Assembly (NCBI GenBank): GCA_037957365.1
Contig: JARHVA010000122.1
Location: 7,543,501-7,607,500 of the forward strand
Reading direction: 5' to 3'
Origin: Torreya grandis
Lineage: Eukaryota; Streptophyta; Pinopsida; Cupressales; Taxaceae
Length of the DNA stretch: 64,000 nucleotides
Below, piece by piece: positions 60,113-64,000 of the stretch; positions within the stretch are counted from its first letter, which is position 1, and every line of letters begins with the position of its first letter. The translations under genes and the position numbers were made by a program. The notes beneath the pieces are model-generated. The model did no database searches and was not told the origin of the DNA. It was given only the letters and a program-made list of their open reading frames with translations.

Positions 60113-62500
60113 TTTTATATAGTTAAAGATTTGGGAGATCATTAAAAACATATATCATATGCTTTAAAAAAGGTTGCCAATTAAAATAAATCTCTTTAAC
60201 CCAAATTGATAAACAAATTTTTGCATAGTTATTGGTTCTTACCTAATGTTTTGGCTGTAAAAACTCTCTAAGCCGGAAAAATATGAAGTGAAAAAGTAAG
60301 CTTCTTTACAAAGCTTTACAAATCATCACTAATTACTGTGACAGGTCCTGGTAAAGAAAACACATGAATGAAAGACTTAGAATGCATTCGAAATGTTTAA
60401 ATGGATTTTTTAGCGCCATTACCAAACGAATATTATACTCTGATCAGAATGATAATTATAATTTAATTTTTTATTGTAAATATTTTATTTAATTGACGTT
60501 TCAGATCACATTTTATGATTTAATATGATGTTTAAAGATTATAAATGATTGATCAAGATAATACAATAAATACATGAAGAAAGGATTTTCCTTTAAAATT
60601 TCTTTTTTGTAAAAAGGACAAATCTATGAAAAATGGATTTTGATTTTTGAAAATAAATTTGTTCCCCATCCATTTAAGTGGAAGATTCCCACAACTATAT
60701 GAACTTTTAATTTGCTTGGTCTTTGTTTTGGACTTTCATGTTGTTTTTAAAAGAATGAACAATGGATAAGAGCGAATAATGGATAGATAGAGAGTATTAT
60801 AGTGAAATAAAATTAACATTTAATTCTATAATTTTGATAGATAAAATGTATTATAGTGAAACAAATTTATGTATATTTTTAATGTAGAAATTCAAAGTTA
60901 CATAGATATCAATATTTATGTTTATGTTTTGGATTATATATAATGGATTGTAATTGATGAGTAAGCGTGCATTTAAATCTAAGCATATCTTCGTTTAAAT
61001 GATCATGATTAGGGGATATACAATCTGTCAAAGTCATCCAAAGAATGATCCTAGGCCTATCTAATTGACTCTTTGTGTCAAATATGTAATTTTAATAATT
61101 GAAAGATTTACAAAAATATTACAAAATAACAATTATATAAAAAAGAAGGTATACAAGGCCTAACCCACGTTAAATCACCCATAATGTTATGAGGGGGATT
61201 TATAGTGAATATAGTGCAACAACATTGTATGGATAGAAAAGAAGACATGGAATGAAAGAGAAGGTAACTCAATGTTGTATGGTCTCATGACTTGTTAGAG
61301 TATAGCTCAATTGTTGCTCCTTATAATAAACATGGATTGATATAGCTGTAGAGTAGTTGCACCATTAGTTGTAATTGTTTTTTTTTTTACCTGTTTTATA
61401 TATTAAGGTTAACAAGAATAATATGATTATTTAATTTAAGAATTTATTTTTTGAGTTTCTATACTACCATTATCTCGAGGATAATCGTTAACAAAATATC
61501 ATAAAAAATTAGTATGTAATTTATTATCTAGACATGTAAAATTTTATAATAGAGGTAATGTATGGTTTGAAGATAAATATTCCATTATTTTTTAATTAAA
61601 CATTAAATTTATTTAATTGAAAGGGACAAAAACCTTGAAACAAGAGAACATAATGAGACCCCAACCTTAAATAAAATGATCTCTAATGTTGGAAGAGAAC
61701 TAAACAAATCGAAAACATAAAAAATACCATGTCTGAGTCTCTAGTCAATTACTACAATTCCAAACATAAAATCATCGATAGATTGAACAAAAGAGATAAA
61801 AAACCTAACTAGAAATCAGATTTCCTTTCTTACTATTCTTAATATAGTCCATGTCTTCCTCCCTTCCATAGAGGTGCTAGTAAAATTTCTCTCACAAAAT
61901 AAGCTTAGTATCCTCTAGCACCAGCATAACTCTTCCAATTGATAATGTAGCTTCGTGAAGAAAACCTTTGGTCATCTATGCCACTTGAACCTCTTACTTC
62001 TGCACTGGTGAGGCACTAATACTACTTTCTCTTATAATATTTTTCATTAGCATGTGGACGTATGCAACCACTTTATCTAGGTGCTTGGAAATCTCAATTA
62101 CCATCATGTCACTTCTAGATCTAAAAACAACTCCTCTTTTTGACTTCATCTCATATTATTTTAATACTTCTTCCTATTATCACTTGTAGGGGTTCTAACA
62201 CCACCCTCTCTAGTCAACTCCTTGATTGTTGTTCTCTTCTTGTTGGAGTTAGTCTCTACTTTTTAAAATATTATCCAACTTGAGGTGGGGAAGATGGGAG
62301 GCCATTTCCAAAGACTAATTTAATTCCTTGGTAAGACTTACAAAATCAAGATTTTTCAATTCCCATTGGATAAAACTACTCTCCTTTGTTAAGTTATCGA
62401 TCCCTCTATCCTTCTAAAAAAGATTAGAACTTCCATCAATACTAGTAGTACAAACCTTCTTATTAATACCTCCTAAGTTGTCTCAATAGGGAGAAGTTAT
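60113..62500. other. AT-rich gene-free region
   Basis: No domain recognised on either strand. The stretch 61800-62450 is less AT-rich and has long broken frames on the minus strand, so it may be an eroded coding segment that I cannot identify. Confidence 0.4.
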
Positions 62501-63387
62501 TTTGTTATACCCCACCCTTTACAATCCTTTGTATTCCTTTTAAATCTAGGATCTTGGTGTAGGTGTGTTCTTAACTTATATTTGTTATTGTACATATGAA
62601 AATACCTCATATTGCTACTTTCAGCATCCAAAGAGTGGGAAATATGAATAAATTTTGGTATAGTTATTAGAGAATCCATGGACATTTAAGAAAGCATGGC
62701 ACAACCAAAGGAAATAATGAAATGCAAATAAGACTTTTACACCATAAATCTATCATATCCATACCCTTGCAAAAAACCAAAGATGGAAAACTAGAACTAT
62801 CACAACAAAGCCTAGGAGAAGACCAAATTTTTGAGAGAGAGCGTATAAATACAATATGTTCAACACTCCAAATGGAAATAACATGAAGGCTTAAAATGTT
62901 GAACAATTTTCATAATTTTATAGAATCTCTTTTTACAAATAATTCAAAGCATACACACATTTGAAAGAAAACATGCAATAAAGCAAATATTTGTATAATA
63001 TAACTGAATTAATATATGGAATGGGTCTTGAACTCTCATGATTTTGATAAAACACAATTTCCTACTCTCACAAGTAGGATGAAAACCTCTCATGGCTTCT
63101 ACAAGCTCCTTTAAAGGAAATTTATTTGTAAGTTCCTCTCTAATGGAAAACTCATGTATATGATGAGTATTACTATATAAGCTAAGGTATCCTTCCTTTT
63201 TTTATGATTGGATGAGGAAATGGTGAAATTATATTATCCATAAGAAGTGTTGTGTTCCTATTAGCCCATAAAAAGGTGTCTTTTCCTAATTTAAAATAGG
63301 TAAAATAGGAAAATAATTTAACTTTAAGTTATATCAATAAATCTAACTAAGCTAAAATCTAGGTATGATAGAATGTCTACACCAACA
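62500..63387 (-). repeat. Possible minus-strand LTR, outer end at 63387
   Basis: On the minus strand, a purine run ACTTAAATGGGGG is followed at 63387 by TGTTGGTGTAGACATTC, the form of a polypurine tract abutting an LTR start. A TATATAG stretch lies about 210 bp further into it (minus strand). The other LTR end and any coding sequence on the 63400-64000 side were not identified. The lower boundary given is a guess. Confidence 0.3.
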
Positions 63388-63396
63388 CCCCCATTT

Positions 63397-64000
63397 AAGT
63401 ATAACTTAGGGAGGTTATAGAAAAAATACGAGTCTCAAACTCAAGGATTGGTCCCTTAAACTAGGCCTAATGAGGTCCCCATGTACAATAAATACCAATT
63501 GACTACTCTAGGAAAATGAGATACACTACAAGTATCTCTCTATCAAGCAGTGAAAGTAGCATAAAGCTATTGAAGGTGCAGTAGAAGTGTTGTAATGATA
63601 AACCAAGGAATTAGTGTACAAACACCCTAAGAAGAAATATAACAACACCCCCACTATCATATTGAATTGGGTTAAGAGGATGAAAAATATTGAAGAAGAC
63701 AACAAAAGAGTGAATTTCACATGGTACCTGAAATCTACAAATGAAGAATGCTATTAAGAATGGATTGAATAAAAGAGATATGACATAAAGATATCTCTAT
63801 AAGTGCTAGGAGATTCATTGCATGGATAAAAACATAACACCAAAGTAGATGCACTAACATTGGGGACACTATAAATCACTCCACACTCAATTGGATATGG
63901 TCAATCTGCCAAAGAAACCATCATGAAGATGATGTTTTATCAAAGAAGAAAGCACTACTAGGCATTATAATTAGTGTGCAAGTAAAGTGGGTGAATAATA
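63397..64000. other. Unassigned end of window
   Basis: If the LTR call is right, this would be the 3' internal part of a minus-strand element running out of the window. Neither strand shows a recognisable RT, RNase H or other domain. Confidence 0.35.

Overview
The window looks like nuclear DNA of a land plant with a large, repeat-swollen genome. A gymnosperm is my best guess, but it is an inference. Only one intact host gene is visible, an intronless calmodulin-like calcium sensor at 56147-56773. Almost everything else is AT-rich retrotransposon DNA in different stages of decay.

Four LTR retrotransposons can be delimited to the base, each with matching LTRs and a perfect 5-bp target-site duplication (TSD). 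B is 9654-13502 (TSD TTGAT), C is 16572-27572 (GAGTA), D is 28876-32944 (TGGGA) and E is 44711-49152 (TCAAT). Together they fill a little over a third of the window. C is an 11-kb Ty3/gypsy element of Tat type with a recognisable but stop-riddled gag-pol. B and D are related gag-only Ty3/gypsy-type derivatives without reverse transcriptase or integrase. E is a short Ty1/copia derivative whose integrase region is missing. An older Tat-type gag-pol remnant (A, 841-5152) opens the window, followed by several kb of LTR/UTR-like debris.

The rest is repeats and decayed DNA: a tandem array with a unit of about 557 bp (28241-34640, split by element D, with a displaced partial copy at 41213-41608), several smaller tandem repeats, a cluster of inverted repeats at 9063-9447, an array of palindromic motifs around a perfect hairpin at 51003-51207, a (TG)n(AG)n microsatellite, and a broken DUF4283/zinc-knuckle ORF resembling plant LINE ORF1 (58480-59965).

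The most interesting signals are regulatory and structural. (1) Clusters of a near-palindrome, RCCGACRTCGGY, which contains the DRE/CRT core RCCGAC, occur in LTRs of both gypsy-type (B, D) and copia-type (E) elements, and again inside E. (2) The LTR-end/primer-binding-site junction is tandemly duplicated in both B and E. (3) The plant-type RNase H domain sits at different places in the two Tat-like elements (after RT in A, before RT in C). (4) The LTRs of C carry about 1 kb of GTTCAA/TTGAAC repeats able to fold into hairpins. B, D and E lack parts of pol, so any movement would have needed enzymes from other copies.
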